Source: Erysipelothrix rhusiopathiae
GTDB taxonomy: Bacteria; Bacillota_I; Bacilli_A; Erysipelotrichales; Erysipelotrichaceae
DNA: 64,000 nucleotides
Assembly (NCBI RefSeq): GCF_900637845.1
Contig: NZ_LR134439.1
Coordinates: forward strand, 868,001 to 932,000
Direction: 5' to 3'
Part shown: piece by piece, positions 26,388 to 34,301 of the stretch
How the letters are laid out: each line of letters opens with the position of its first letter
How positions within the stretch are numbered: the first letter of the stretch is position 1
Program-made: the position numbers and the translations under genes
Notes under the pieces: model-generated
Databases searched by the model: none
Seen by the model: only the letters and a program-made list of their open reading frames with translations
What the model was told of the DNA's origin: nothing

Positions 26388-27354
26388 TTTTGGACCGCTC
26401 ACTCCTTTTGTAGAGGATGAAAACATTACAGATATTAATTTTAACGGTGTTGATTTATGGATTGATGATTTAGTGAGGGGAAGACTCGTTCATCGTAATT
26501 TTTCAAGTCACGAAATTATGTGGAGAATTTGCTCACGTCTATCTAATATTGTAAACCTTCCATTTAATCAACAACATCCTGTTTTGGAAACGGATTTAAA
26601 TGAATTGCGCATTAGTGTCATCCATCCAAGTGTTACACGCTTCTTAAGTGTCTCAATTCGAAAGACAACGTTTAAATTGCGTTTGAGTGAAACCTATATT
26701 GAATCTTCGTCATACATGAGCATTTCTGCTCTTAAATTCTTAAAATACGCAGTGCGCTCTAAGTGTAATATCTTAGTAAGTGGGCTTCCAGGGGCAGGTA
26801 AGACTGAATTGATTAAGTTTTTGGCTGGTTATATCAGTCGCGATGAACGAATTATCACAATTGAAGATTCCTATGAATTACATCTAAAACAAATTTATCC
26901 ACCTTTAGATACAGTGGAAATTAAAGTTGATGAACGTTTCAATTATTCGCAAGCGATTAAAGCGAGCCTACGCCAAAGACCAAATTGGTTATTACTAAGT
27001 GAAGTAAGAGGGTCGGAAATCGTGGATCTACTAAGGTGTATTTCTACAGGTGCGAGTGTTATGAGTACCGTTCACGCTAGAAGTGCGATGGAAATTCCCG
27101 ATCGTATTCAACAGATGACGCCAATTAATGCAACGGAGCATATAAATGAACAAAAAATATCTGATGCAATTAATATTGGTATACACATTGATTTAAAAAT
27201 TTCTTCTGGTGGGATTCAGCGTTATGTAAGAGAAATCGTTGTTTTTACACGCGAAGGTCATTACCGATTGTATACTTTTAAAGGTAAACGGCTCCAGACT
27301 AAAATTCCAGAATTAATCAAGGAAAAGGCAGAATTGTATGGTGTAAAATGGTAG
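26368..27354 (+). CDS. CpaF/TadA-type secretion ATPase, apparent AUU start
   Basis: 328 residues from ATT 26368. Motifs of the VirB11/CpaF family: Walker A GLPGAGKTELIK (K145), RIITIEDSYELHL (Asp box), RPNWLLLSEVRGSE (Walker B), and STVHARSAMEIPDRIQQM (His box). The first canonical start, GTG 26473, would delete the conserved N-terminal segment ENITDINFNGVDLWIDDLV, and an in-frame TAG at 26362 limits the start to the interval 26365-26472, which has no ATG, GTG or TTG before 26473. AGAGGTGG (26354-26361) is placed correctly for ATT 26368. It powers pilin export or assembly. It overlaps the end of the CpaB-like gene by 20 nt. Confidence 0.8.
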   Translation: MLTTFFDFGPLTPFVEDENITDINFNGVDLWIDDLVRGRLVHRNFSSHEIMWRICSRLSNIVNLPFNQQHPVLETDLNELRISVIHPSVTRFLSVSIRKTTFKLRLSETYIESSSYMSISALKFLKYAVRSKCNILVSGLPGAGKTELIKFLAGYISRDERIITIEDSYELHLKQIYPPLDTVEIKVDERFNYSQAIKASLRQRPNWLLLSEVRGSEIVDLLRCISTGASVMSTVHARSAMEIPDRIQQMTPINATEHINEQKISDAINIGIHIDLKISSGGIQRYVREIVVFTREGHYRLYTFKGKRLQTKIPELIKEKAELYGVKW

Positions 27355-28166
27355 TAGTTTTAGTCATTGTATTCATATATATTTATCGTAACCGTCATGA
27401 TTTTATACAAGCAATAAAATGTGTTAGCCAATATGAACTTTATACGGGTATGTATAAAACATATCAACTTTATCTAATTGCTTTTATCCTACTTGTTTCC
27501 ATCGTATTTATTGGAATACTATTTAGACTTAAAACACCCCTGATTGCCTTGCTCAGTGCATTTTCGATATGTTGTGGTGTTATTCTACTTCATATATTGT
27601 GTTGCTATCAGAATCAAAAAAATAACTTTCAATCCTTGTATCTTTTTCTAAGTTCAAACGCATCGTTTTTTAGAAATTGGGAAAAAGTATTACCGTGTTT
27701 AGAGCACACTGTAGCTACTGAACCGTCCTTTAAATCTTATACAGACATCATACTTAATGATATCGAATGTGGCGCATCGTTAATTAGCGCTTATAAAAAA
27801 ATTTCGACACATTATCTTGTTGTAACGCTCGCTGTAATTATGGAGATGGCAGAAACTTATGGAAATGCCGGTCTAGATCACGCACTTCTTAGTTATGAAG
27901 AAGATTTAGATCAATGGAAAGTGTATACAGAGAAACTAAACCAAGAACTTTTAGGAATGCGATTAAAGGTTTTGTTACTCACTATAATGAGTATTGGCAT
28001 TGCGTATCTATCAATAGGAATGTTGAGTGAAACAGTGGAAATTGTCCATTCATGGTTCTATCAGTATGCAGTAACTGGATTTTTGATTGTTATTTTAATT
28101 GTACTTATGGAAACTATGAAAGGAATGAAAGTGTCTTGGATTTGCGAGGAAGAGTGTATTGATTAG
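27348..28166 (+). CDS. TadB-like inner-membrane platform protein
   Basis: 272 residues with two hydrophobic segments near the N-terminus (about 3-10 and 40-85) and two near the C-terminus (about 205-255), flanking a soluble T2SF-like domain (FFRNWEKVLPCLEHTV, MEMAETYGNAGLDHALLSYEEDLDQW). This is the GspF/TadB layout. It overlaps the ATPase gene by 7 nt and lacks a clear Shine-Dalgarno at its ATG, so translation is probably coupled. With the TadC-like protein it would form the membrane platform engaged by the ATPase. Confidence 0.75.
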   Translation: MVVVLVIVFIYIYRNRHDFIQAIKCVSQYELYTGMYKTYQLYLIAFILLVSIVFIGILFRLKTPLIALLSAFSICCGVILLHILCCYQNQKNNFQSLYLFLSSNASFFRNWEKVLPCLEHTVATEPSFKSYTDIILNDIECGASLISAYKKISTHYLVVTLAVIMEMAETYGNAGLDHALLSYEEDLDQWKVYTEKLNQELLGMRLKVLLLTIMSIGIAYLSIGMLSETVEIVHSWFYQYAVTGFLIVILIVLMETMKGMKVSWICEEECID

Positions 28167-28884
28167 AGTTTGTATAAGTGTTCTCTATATTTTTATAGTT
28201 CATATATTTGGAGAACCTTTAATCGATTTATTTTTTCTAAAGCAATATCATAAATTTCACCGAATTACGCGAGTTAATCCTTCACGTAATATGAAACTAC
28301 ATAAAAATCTATTGTATATTTTGGCTCCTTGCATTTTATGTGGTGGAAGAGCAATTTTATGTGGTGGTATGATGCTCTTATTTATTGAAGTTTCAGTCTT
28401 TTTTAGAGCATACCGTAACTATAAAAAAGAAATTTCGATGCTTCTTTATGAATTCCCAATGTGGTTAAGGGAACTGCAATGCTTATTAGCCTATAACACG
28501 GTTTATCAGGCCATCAAGACAAGTTATGAGATTGCACCGAAGTCATTGCGCTACTCTATAAATGAACTTGTGAAGGGGATTGAAATGCATCCATCGTCAA
28601 TTGATCCTTATCATGCTTTCCTAAAAGACTACGATAGTTTGGAGGTAAGAAGAGTCATGAAGGTACTTCATCGAGTGGGAACAGCGGGTACTGATGATGC
28701 GACGACACGTCTTAATGCGATGATTGCGGAATCACATCATTGGCTTATGTTCTCCAGAAATCAGAAGAAAGAAATGAAAATTACGCAAATTAGTGCAATG
28801 GGTTTAGTTCCGCTTGTGGGTGTAGGTATTTTATTTTTACTTTTAATGGGGCTTGTGGTTGTTTCACTCATGGAAGGGGGGTGA
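28159..28884 (+). CDS. TadC-like inner-membrane platform protein
   Basis: 241 residues starting at TTG 28159, 8 nt after GAGGA. Hydrophobic segments at about 5-25, 55-80 and 210-236 flank a T2SF-like domain (EISMLLYEFPMWLRELQCLL, VRRVMKVLHRVGTAGTDDATTRL). Paired TadB and TadC genes next to a CpaF ATPase are the hallmark of Tad/Flp systems. It overlaps the TadB-like gene by 8 nt. Its stop lies inside GGTGAG, overlapping the next start. Confidence 0.75.
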   Translation: MIRVCISVLYIFIVHIFGEPLIDLFFLKQYHKFHRITRVNPSRNMKLHKNLLYILAPCILCGGRAILCGGMMLLFIEVSVFFRAYRNYKKEISMLLYEFPMWLRELQCLLAYNTVYQAIKTSYEIAPKSLRYSINELVKGIEMHPSSIDPYHAFLKDYDSLEVRRVMKVLHRVGTAGTDDATTRLNAMIAESHHWLMFSRNQKKEMKITQISAMGLVPLVGVGILFLLLMGLVVVSLMEGG

Positions 28885-29033
28885 GTTGTATAAAAGCTTT
28901 TTTTGAGGAATATGGACTCGTGCTTGTGGTAACAGTAATTGCGACGGGTATGATTGTTTTTTCGAATGAATTTAAAGATGTGTTGAAAACAACACTCCTT
29001 AATCAGTGGCAAACAATGACAACACGTAATTAA
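28881..29033 (+). CDS. 50-residue Flp-like pilin candidate
   Basis: Not a large ORF, but clear from context. From GTG 28881 (overlapping the previous stop, GTGA) it encodes 50 residues: a short charged start with FFEEYGLVLVV, a hydrophobic run to about residue 26, then a polar tail FKDVLKTTLLNQW. The glutamate-tyrosine pair before the hydrophobic stretch is as in Flp pilins, whose prepilin peptidase site precedes it. The GTG has little spacing from GGAAGG, while GGGGTG is 6 nt from ATA 28890, so the start is uncertain. The next gene overlaps by one base. Confidence 0.6.
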   Translation: MSCIKAFFEEYGLVLVVTVIATGMIVFSNEFKDVLKTTLLNQWQTMTTRN

Positions 29034-29350
29034 TGAAGCAAGCAATTGAAGGATACTTACAAATAATACTTATGATGGTATCCATTTGTGTATTATTTTG
29101 TATTATTGACCTAAATCATAAGCAAAACAACTTGGCTTTATGTAAGGAACATGTGATTACCAGAATGAATCACTATCATAGCTCGGAAATTCAGACAGCG
29201 GATTTAGAAATGTGTAATGGCACTTCAATTCAAACTAAACGGGAGGCGGGTCGTTATCGGGTAAAGTTGATAAAAAGTATTTCACTATTTTCAATTGATT
29301 TACCACTAAAACTTGAAGATTCAGGTCTTACATACATGATACAGACGTAG
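29033..29350 (+). CDS. TadE-like minor pseudopilin
   Basis: 105 residues: an N-terminal hydrophobic segment (about 8-26, IILMMVSICVLFCII) then a small soluble domain with a single downstream cysteine pair. Position after a Flp-like gene and a TadC gene suggests a TadE/TadF-type minor pilin. It starts at ATG 29033 that overlaps the previous stop, TAATG. A perfect 10-bp hairpin overlaps its stop codon. No prepilin peptidase gene (TadV/CpaA) is present in the operon. Confidence 0.6.
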   Translation: MKQAIEGYLQIILMMVSICVLFCIIDLNHKQNNLALCKEHVITRMNHYHSSEIQTADLEMCNGTSIQTKREAGRYRVKLIKSISLFSIDLPLKLEDSGLTYMIQT

Positions 29351-29363
29351 AAATCTGTATCAT
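29336..29363 (+). terminator. Perfect hairpin at the end of the Tad-like operon
   Basis: ATGATACAGA / TCTGTATCAT with an 8-nt loop spans the stop codon. There is no T run, so it may be an RNA-stability or attenuating element instead of a true terminator. Confidence 0.45.
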
Positions 29364-29420
29364 GAATTATAGAATATTATGATGAAATGGTGTATGGTAA
29401 TTATGAAAAGAGGTAAGATT

Positions 29421-30197
29421 ATGATCTTAACAATCGATGTTGGTAACTCAAATACGGTAATAGTTGGTTATGAAAATAATCAAATAGTTTATAAAAAGAG
29501 AATCATTACTGAAAAAAATAATGTTGTTTCGTATTACGCGTCCCATCTTGAATCGCTGGAATTCAATATTGAGGCTGTGGTCTTATCAAGTGTTGTTCCA
29601 AACATCACAAATATGATTGTTGATGTTTTAACAGAACAATTTACTTGCGGTATCTATAATGTATCGATTGATAATATTCAAAATTTTGAGGTGAAATTAG
29701 ATAATCCTAATGAAATTGGAGCGGACTTTATTGCGACCGCTGTTGGTGCTTTTTCACAGTATAAAACGCCTATTATTATCGCTGACATTGGAAGTGCATC
29801 AAAAATAAGTGTCATTGATCGTGAGGGTGCATTTTCTGGAGGTGTAATTATTCCAGGCATACAAACATCTCTGGATGCTCTTGTCCACTATATACCGCAC
29901 CTTCCCACAGTATCACTTGAAGTTCCTCCCAATGTCATTGGCACTAACACACATAGTTGCATTCAGTCGGGACTTACCTACGGCTTGGTTGTGCAAATTC
30001 AAGGTCTTGCAACAAGGATGGAAAAAGAATTAGGAATGAAGTGCACTAAGTTGATTACCGGTGGTTATGCGGAACTGATTCATGATGAGCTTCCTGACTT
30101 CGTTCATAAGCCCGATCTTCTTAGCGATGGATTACGAATCCTTTATCAAAATGATTATCTTAAATCAACATGTGTTATCGATGACAACGAATATTGA
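29421..30197 (+). CDS. coaX: Type III pantothenate kinase
   Basis: 258 residues from ATG 29421, which follows AGAGGT by about 7 nt; upstream ATGs at 29379 and 29403 lie outside the conserved start. Motifs: IDVGNSNTVIVGY (phosphate 1), GADFIATAVGA (substrate region), IADIGSASKISVID (phosphate 2), GGVIIPGIQTS and a C-terminal GGYAE. It phosphorylates pantothenate, the first step of CoA synthesis, and needs a monovalent cation. The carrier-protein system at 49-54 kb depends on CoA for its phosphopantetheine arm. Confidence 0.92.
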   Translation: MILTIDVGNSNTVIVGYENNQIVYKKRIITEKNNVVSYYASHLESLEFNIEAVVLSSVVPNITNMIVDVLTEQFTCGIYNVSIDNIQNFEVKLDNPNEIGADFIATAVGAFSQYKTPIIIADIGSASKISVIDREGAFSGGVIIPGIQTSLDALVHYIPHLPTVSLEVPPNVIGTNTHSCIQSGLTYGLVVQIQGLATRMEKELGMKCTKLITGGYAELIHDELPDFVHKPDLLSDGLRILYQNDYLKSTCVIDDNEY

Positions 30198-30250
30198 ACG
30201 TGATATAGTTTGTTTCCAAACTTTTTATAAGTTTATGAACGGAGTGACCT

Positions 30251-31051
30251 ATGGTATTTAAAATAGTATTATTCATTTTTATTCTTATAGTAGTTTTAGT
30301 GCTCTACGGATTACTGGAATACTATTGGCTCAAAACAAAACAAATAAATATAAAGGATTTTAAAGTAAAAAAAGATATTCCTGAACAATTAAGAGGGAAA
30401 AGAATTGTGTTCATTTCTGACTTTCAATTTGATCATCGAGGTCGTAATTTTCTAGACCATGCTGCACAAAATGTTGTCAATAAAACGAATAGTCTTGAAC
30501 CTGACTTAGTTATCTTAGGGGGAGATTACATTCACCAAAAGCATCGCAGAAACAATCGCATTTTTGATTACTTAAAAGAAATTGAAGCACCTAAAGTGGG
30601 GGTATTGGGAAATCATGATTACCGTGATCTCGAAACCTCGCTAGAAGGTTTGAAATACGCGAACGTACAAGTTATTAAAAACGAAGTTGTTCGCTTCCAT
30701 GGTATGAATATAATTGGTGTGGATGACTATAAACGTGGAAAAATAAAACTCCCTAAGTATGATAATAGCCTAAATTTACTTGTAACTCATAATCCAGATT
30801 ATGCACCTAAATTAGATAGTGATGCAGATATCGATTTTGCCTTAGCTGGCCACCTTCATGGTGGACAATTAACATTCTTTGGTCTTTATGCACCTGCTGC
30901 GAATCATAGCGAGTACGGACAACGCTATCGTTATGGCATAGTCCATGATGAAAATCATAGTATCTACATTACTTCTGGTGTAGGTGGCACCGTTAATCTT
31001 ATACCGATTCGAATTTTTGCCCGACCGGAAATTGTTGTTATTGATTTTTAA
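30251..31051 (+). CDS. Membrane-anchored calcineurin-like metallophosphoesterase
   Basis: 266 residues. One N-terminal hydrophobic span (about 3-22), then a metallophosphoesterase domain with ISDFQFDHRG, LGGDYI, LGNHDYRD, THNPDYAP and AGHLHGGQL, the order of the five family motifs. In the first motif the usual D-x-H reads D-F-Q, so a metal ligand may be shifted to the following D-H; activity is likely but the metal site deserves attention. Substrate unknown: YkuE-like enzymes act on lipid or nucleotide phosphates. ATG follows GGAGTG. Confidence 0.85.
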   Translation: MVFKIVLFIFILIVVLVLYGLLEYYWLKTKQINIKDFKVKKDIPEQLRGKRIVFISDFQFDHRGRNFLDHAAQNVVNKTNSLEPDLVILGGDYIHQKHRRNNRIFDYLKEIEAPKVGVLGNHDYRDLETSLEGLKYANVQVIKNEVVRFHGMNIIGVDDYKRGKIKLPKYDNSLNLLVTHNPDYAPKLDSDADIDFALAGHLHGGQLTFFGLYAPAANHSEYGQRYRYGIVHDENHSIYITSGVGGTVNLIPIRIFARPEIVVIDF

Positions 31052-31058
31052 TTACCCA

Positions 31059-31088
31059 CCAATTGCGAATGTGCGATTGGTTTTTTTT
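31059..31088 (+). terminator. Terminator of the metallophosphoesterase gene
   Basis: CCAAT ... ATTGG stem followed by a T9 run. Confidence 0.8.
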
Positions 31089-31121
31089 ATGTGAGAAATT
31101 AATAATAAAAATCAAAAGTAC

Positions 31122-31161
31122 TTTACCTGTCGTAGTAGATATGTTATATTTACTACGACAG
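31122..31161 (+). promoter_or_regulatory. Promoter and PadR-type operator
   Basis: An inverted repeat with perfect 11-bp arms, CTGTCGTAGTA (31127-31137) and TACTACGACAG (31151-31161), spans a likely promoter TTTACC (31122-31127), 17 nt, TATATT (31145-31150). The repeat lies 20 bp before the PadR start and is probably the autoregulatory site. Confidence 0.8.
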
Positions 31162-31180
31162 ATGAAGTAGAGGTGGTTCA

Positions 31181-31522
31181 ATGCTTAGTAGTGATGTAAT
31201 GAGAGGATACAATGACACGATTGTTCTTTATATTTTGCGCTCGAATGATTCGTATGGATATGAGATTGGCCAAAAGATTCAAGAACTTTCGAACCGAAAG
31301 TATACTATAAAAGAAACAACGCTCTATTCCACATTCGCCCGTCTCGAAAAAAACGGGTATATCAAATCATATAGTGGTGGAGAAGAAACAAAAGGTCGTC
31401 AACGAACTTACTATCATATTACAGATTCAGGGAACCAATACTATCTTGAGAAATGTTTTGAGTGGAATCTGGTAAAGGAAATTATAGATATTTTTACACA
31501 AAATCAGGAGGATACATTATGA
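31181..31522 (+). CDS. PadR-family transcriptional regulator
   Basis: 113 residues with a winged helix typical of PadR (IVLYILRSNDSYGYEIGQKI, ETTLYSTFARLEKNGYI, GRQRTYYHITDSGNQYY). It overlaps the following membrane gene by the ATGA arrangement, so the pair is a small repressor-effector unit. The strong inverted repeat upstream is its probable binding site. PadR regulators of this small subtype typically control an adjacent membrane protein or transporter. Confidence 0.9.
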   Translation: MLSSDVMRGYNDTIVLYILRSNDSYGYEIGQKIQELSNRKYTIKETTLYSTFARLEKNGYIKSYSGGEETKGRQRTYYHITDSGNQYYLEKCFEWNLVKEIIDIFTQNQEDTL

Positions 31523-32433
31523 ATCAAATTTTAGATTATATCGAAGTGATGTTTAAATCTCTGCCACAAACAGACGAAGTTGAAAGACTCAAAATGAACA
31601 TGACAGACTCGATGGAATTGAAATTTAATCAGTATATTGAAGAAGGAAAACGAGAGTCAGAGGCAATTGGACTTGTAATTGGAGAGTTTGGAAGTATTGA
31701 AGAACTCAAAGAGGCCCTTGGATTAAATGTGGCCGATGATGAAGACATCGTTTATCTTGAAACTGCGCGCGTTGATGAGTATCTTAGATTTATTAGAAGA
31801 TTCGCAATGATGATTTCAATAGGGGTTGCAGTAATTATGATTGGAATTGGTTCAACAGAGTTTTTTGATAATCTGGTTATTTTCTTTCTTTCTCTCATCG
31901 TAGGTGTGACGATCTTTGTATACTATGGTATGCTCTACGCAACCTACGATGATATTACCGATAAAGGTATAGTGGACTCAGTTCAGTATCAACGACTCAA
32001 TCAAATTCAAAAGAATTATCAACCATTCTTTATTCGTTCGATCGTTCTTGGTGTGGCGTTATGCATCATCGCAGTATTCTCAGTTGTATATTTAGAAGAA
32101 TTTATGCATATTAAACAATACTCTTCATTATTGTTTATGGTGATTACCGCTCTTGCGATGGTATTGTTTATTAATGCGGGTGTAAACCAAACTCACATTG
32201 CAACACTCACAACACGCCATGAATGGGCTAAAAGTAAATCTGGATCTGCGCGTTTAAATGAAACTTTAAAACGTGAGGAACGTATTGAAAATATCACAGG
32301 TATTCTGATGGGGCTTGCTGCCATGGTGTATCTCATACTTGGATTTACCATGAACTTATGGCACCCGGGATGGATTATTTTCCCAATCGTGGCTTTAGTA
32401 AGTGAATTAATAGCGAGCATAAAAAAAGAATAA
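31519..32433 (+). CDS. PadR-associated membrane protein with N-terminal permease-prefix (HAAS-like) domain
   Basis: 304 residues from ATG 31519, behind AGGAGG and overlapping the PadR stop. The first 80 residues are a helical domain (YIEVMFKSLPQTDEVERLKMN begins it), as in HAAS/permease-prefix domains found beside PadR genes; then six or so hydrophobic segments in two groups (about 93-150 and 180-300). No transporter motif is recognised. Such pairs are thought to sense membrane or envelope conditions, but function here is unknown. Terminator follows. Confidence 0.75.
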   Translation: MNQILDYIEVMFKSLPQTDEVERLKMNMTDSMELKFNQYIEEGKRESEAIGLVIGEFGSIEELKEALGLNVADDEDIVYLETARVDEYLRFIRRFAMMISIGVAVIMIGIGSTEFFDNLVIFFLSLIVGVTIFVYYGMLYATYDDITDKGIVDSVQYQRLNQIQKNYQPFFIRSIVLGVALCIIAVFSVVYLEEFMHIKQYSSLLFMVITALAMVLFINAGVNQTHIATLTTRHEWAKSKSGSARLNETLKREERIENITGILMGLAAMVYLILGFTMNLWHPGWIIFPIVALVSELIASIKKE

Positions 32434-32453
32434 ACTTAGGTTTATTCTTTTTT
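32421..32453. terminator. Bidirectional terminator
   Basis: AAAAAAGAATAAAC / GTTTATTCTTTTTT with a TTAG loop; it serves the convergent membrane and phosphatase genes. Confidence 0.9.
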
Positions 32454-32891
32454 AGTTAGGAATTGATTCCATGCATGAGAGCCTTGTAAAATAAGATTTT
32501 TAGTCTCTTCGAAATCACCAGTATAATAGGGGTCTGGAACTTCTTGTCCCTTTAAATCATCTACAAGATCTAGGAATAGGTAAACTTTGTGTTCGGTTCC
32601 TTTAGGTGCAATCTTTAAGATGTTTTCAACATTGCTTTTGTCCATCCCAATAATATAATCATATTCATAAAAATCGTTGATTTTTATTTGTGTTGAAGAC
32701 AATCCATCAGTGGAAACCCCCATCTCTTCCAAAATAGATGCTGTTCCAGGATGTACAGGATTCCCATGTTCCCAAGAACTTGTAGCGGCAGACCCAACAA
32801 CATATTGATCTCCGTATAAATTTTTAAATATACCTTCAGCCATAGGAGAACGACAAATATTCCCTAGACATACAAATAAAATATGTTTCAT
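32442..32891 (-). CDS. Low-molecular-weight protein tyrosine phosphatase
   Basis: 149 residues. The P-loop CLGNICRS starts at Cys8 (C-x5-R), and the general acid lies in VPDPYYTGD near residue 120. Family members dephosphorylate tyrosine residues on proteins, often capsule or polysaccharide-synthesis kinases; no such kinase is in this window. The lrgBA pair lies immediately upstream on the same strand (12-nt gap), so co-transcription is possible. Confidence 0.93.
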   Translation of the reverse strand: MKHILFVCLGNICRSPMAEGIFKNLYGDQYVVGSAATSSWEHGNPVHPGTASILEEMGVSTDGLSSTQIKINDFYEYDYIIGMDKSNVENILKIAPKGTEHKVYLFLDLVDDLKGQEVPDPYYTGDFEETKNLILQGSHAWNQFLTKKE

Positions 32892-32903
32892 AATTCACCT
32901 CAT

Positions 32904-33605
32904 CTACATTATAGCAGTAATAATTTTCAATGTTATCGGGCTCAGTGCTACGGTAACCAGTCCAGTTAGAATTAATGACAGTGTAGCCATCGTGCCTTGT
33001 AACTCACCCATTTCGATTGCTTTAGAAGTCCCAACTGCATGCGCAGCGGTTCCTAATGCAAGACCTTGAGCTAGGGGGTTATCAATATGGAAACATTTAT
33101 TGATAATCGGTGCAAGTGCTGCTCCAAGAATTCCTGTTACAATTACAATACAAATCGTAAGTGTTTTAATTCCGCCTAAACTTAATGCAACATCCGCCGC
33201 AATAGCGGTCGTAACCGATTTAGGGATTACTGTTGCGATCATCTTTGAATCGAGATTTAAAACTAAAGAAAGAACTAAAATACAAAGGGCATGTACGATA
33301 ACACCTGTCAGTGTACTGATAAGCACAAGTTTTTTATACTTTTTAAGTAGATCGAGATTATTATAAAGAGGAATCGCAAGTGCAACTGTGGCAGGGCCAA
33401 TCAGTGCGGTTAAAAACTTACCGCCTTGGTTATAACTTTCATAATCGATACCAAACACGGTGAGAAGAACAATAATTGTTAAGGATGTAATGAGGAGTGG
33501 ATTCAAAAGTGGTGACTTGAATTTTCTCTGTAATTGTTGAGATCCAAGATAGACACCAAAAGTAAGCACAAGTCCAAAAAGGGGACTATTATAAAGTGAA
33601 ATCAT
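32904..33605 (-). CDS. lrgB: LrgB/CidB-family membrane protein
   Basis: 233 residues with about seven hydrophobic segments. It contains typical LrgB signatures: NPLLITS near the N-terminus, LNLDSKMIATVIPKSVTTAIA, and QGLALGTAAHAVGTSKAIEMGE. LrgB acts with LrgA in a holin/antiholin-like pair that influences murein hydrolase activity and cell lysis, and related proteins transport pyruvate or glycolate. The two genes are separated by 2 bp. No LytSR sensor is adjacent. Confidence 0.92.
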   Translation of the reverse strand: MISLYNSPLFGLVLTFGVYLGSQQLQRKFKSPLLNPLLITSLTIIVLLTVFGIDYESYNQGGKFLTALIGPATVALAIPLYNNLDLLKKYKKLVLISTLTGVIVHALCILVLSLVLNLDSKMIATVIPKSVTTAIAADVALSLGGIKTLTICIVIVTGILGAALAPIINKCFHIDNPLAQGLALGTAAHAVGTSKAIEMGELQGTMATLSLILTGLVTVALSPITLKIITAIM

Positions 33606-33607
33606 AA

Positions 33608-33958
33608 TTAATGTACACCTCTCTTATTTAAAAACTCAGCAACAACTCCTGTGACAATATACGTAATCAAGGTTGAAACGATTAAAATGATTGTAATATT
33701 TAACCAGGATTTTTGGATAATGTCGAAATAAGGCATAATACCTACGGTTGCTGGAACAAAAAGAAACGCCATATTATTCTTTAGCCACGACCCTGATTCT
33801 TCAACTTGTTTTACTTTAATAAGCTTCAACTGTAATGCGCCGAATAAAAGAAAAAGCCCAACAATACTTCCGGGTACAGGTAAGTGGAGTAGTGTTGTAA
33901 TCGTTTCACCTGCATAAGAAAATGCGAGAATTAAAAATAATTGACTTAGTATGTTCAT
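33608..33958 (-). CDS. lrgA: LrgA/CidA-family holin-like protein
   Basis: 116 residues from ATG 33958, the codon with AAGGAG upstream; an upstream in-frame ATG at 34087 would add 43 residues without a ribosome-binding site. Four hydrophobic segments and the signature LHLPVPGSIVGLFLLFGAL identify the family. LrgA proteins form small membrane channels that modulate autolysis or small-metabolite export. It is first in a likely three-gene operon lrgA-lrgB-LMW-PTP. Confidence 0.9.
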   Translation of the reverse strand: MNILSQLFLILAFSYAGETITTLLHLPVPGSIVGLFLLFGALQLKLIKVKQVEESGSWLKNNMAFLFVPATVGIMPYFDIIQKSWLNITIILIVSTLITYIVTGVVAEFLNKRGVH

Positions 33959-34115
33959 AAGAAATCTCCTTAACAAAACTGCATTCATTTTATCACTTTT
34001 TACGACGAATGTGTAAAATATCCTTGATGTTATCGCTTTCTCATTATATTTATTTAATATTAATGGTTGAGACATAAAAAAAAGCATCGAGATGATGCTT
34101 ATAATTTATATTAAA

Positions 34116-34191
34116 TGGTGTCTCGTGTAGGACTCGAACCTACGACCCACTGATTAAAAGTCAGTTGCTCTACCACCTGAGCTAACGAGAC
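34116..34191 (-). tRNA. tRNA-Lys (anticodon TTT)
   Basis: Read on the minus strand it has acceptor GTCTCGT, TGGTAGAGC D-arm, anticodon loop CTTTTAA (anticodon TTT), GGTTCGAGTC T-arm and an encoded CCA. It is the last gene in a Val-Thr-Lys cluster and is identical to the copy at 37526-37601. Confidence 0.97.
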
Positions 34192-34195
34192 ATTA

Positions 34196-34271
34196 TGGTG
34201 CCGACTAGAGGACTTGAACCCCCAACCTACTGATTACAAATCAGTTGCTCTACCAATTGAGCTAAGTCGGC
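34196..34271 (-). tRNA. tRNA-Thr (anticodon TGT)
   Basis: Acceptor GCCGACT, anticodon loop TTTGTAA (TGT), T-arm GGTTCAAGTCC, encoded CCA. Identical to 37707-37782. Confidence 0.97.
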
Positions 34272-34301
34272 AGTTTGAGCAAAAATTTGAGCAAAAAAAA
34301 A

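Noticed and set aside
28886-28888. TTG 28886 as start of the Flp-like gene
   Set aside because: This frame stops after six codons (TGA at 28904).
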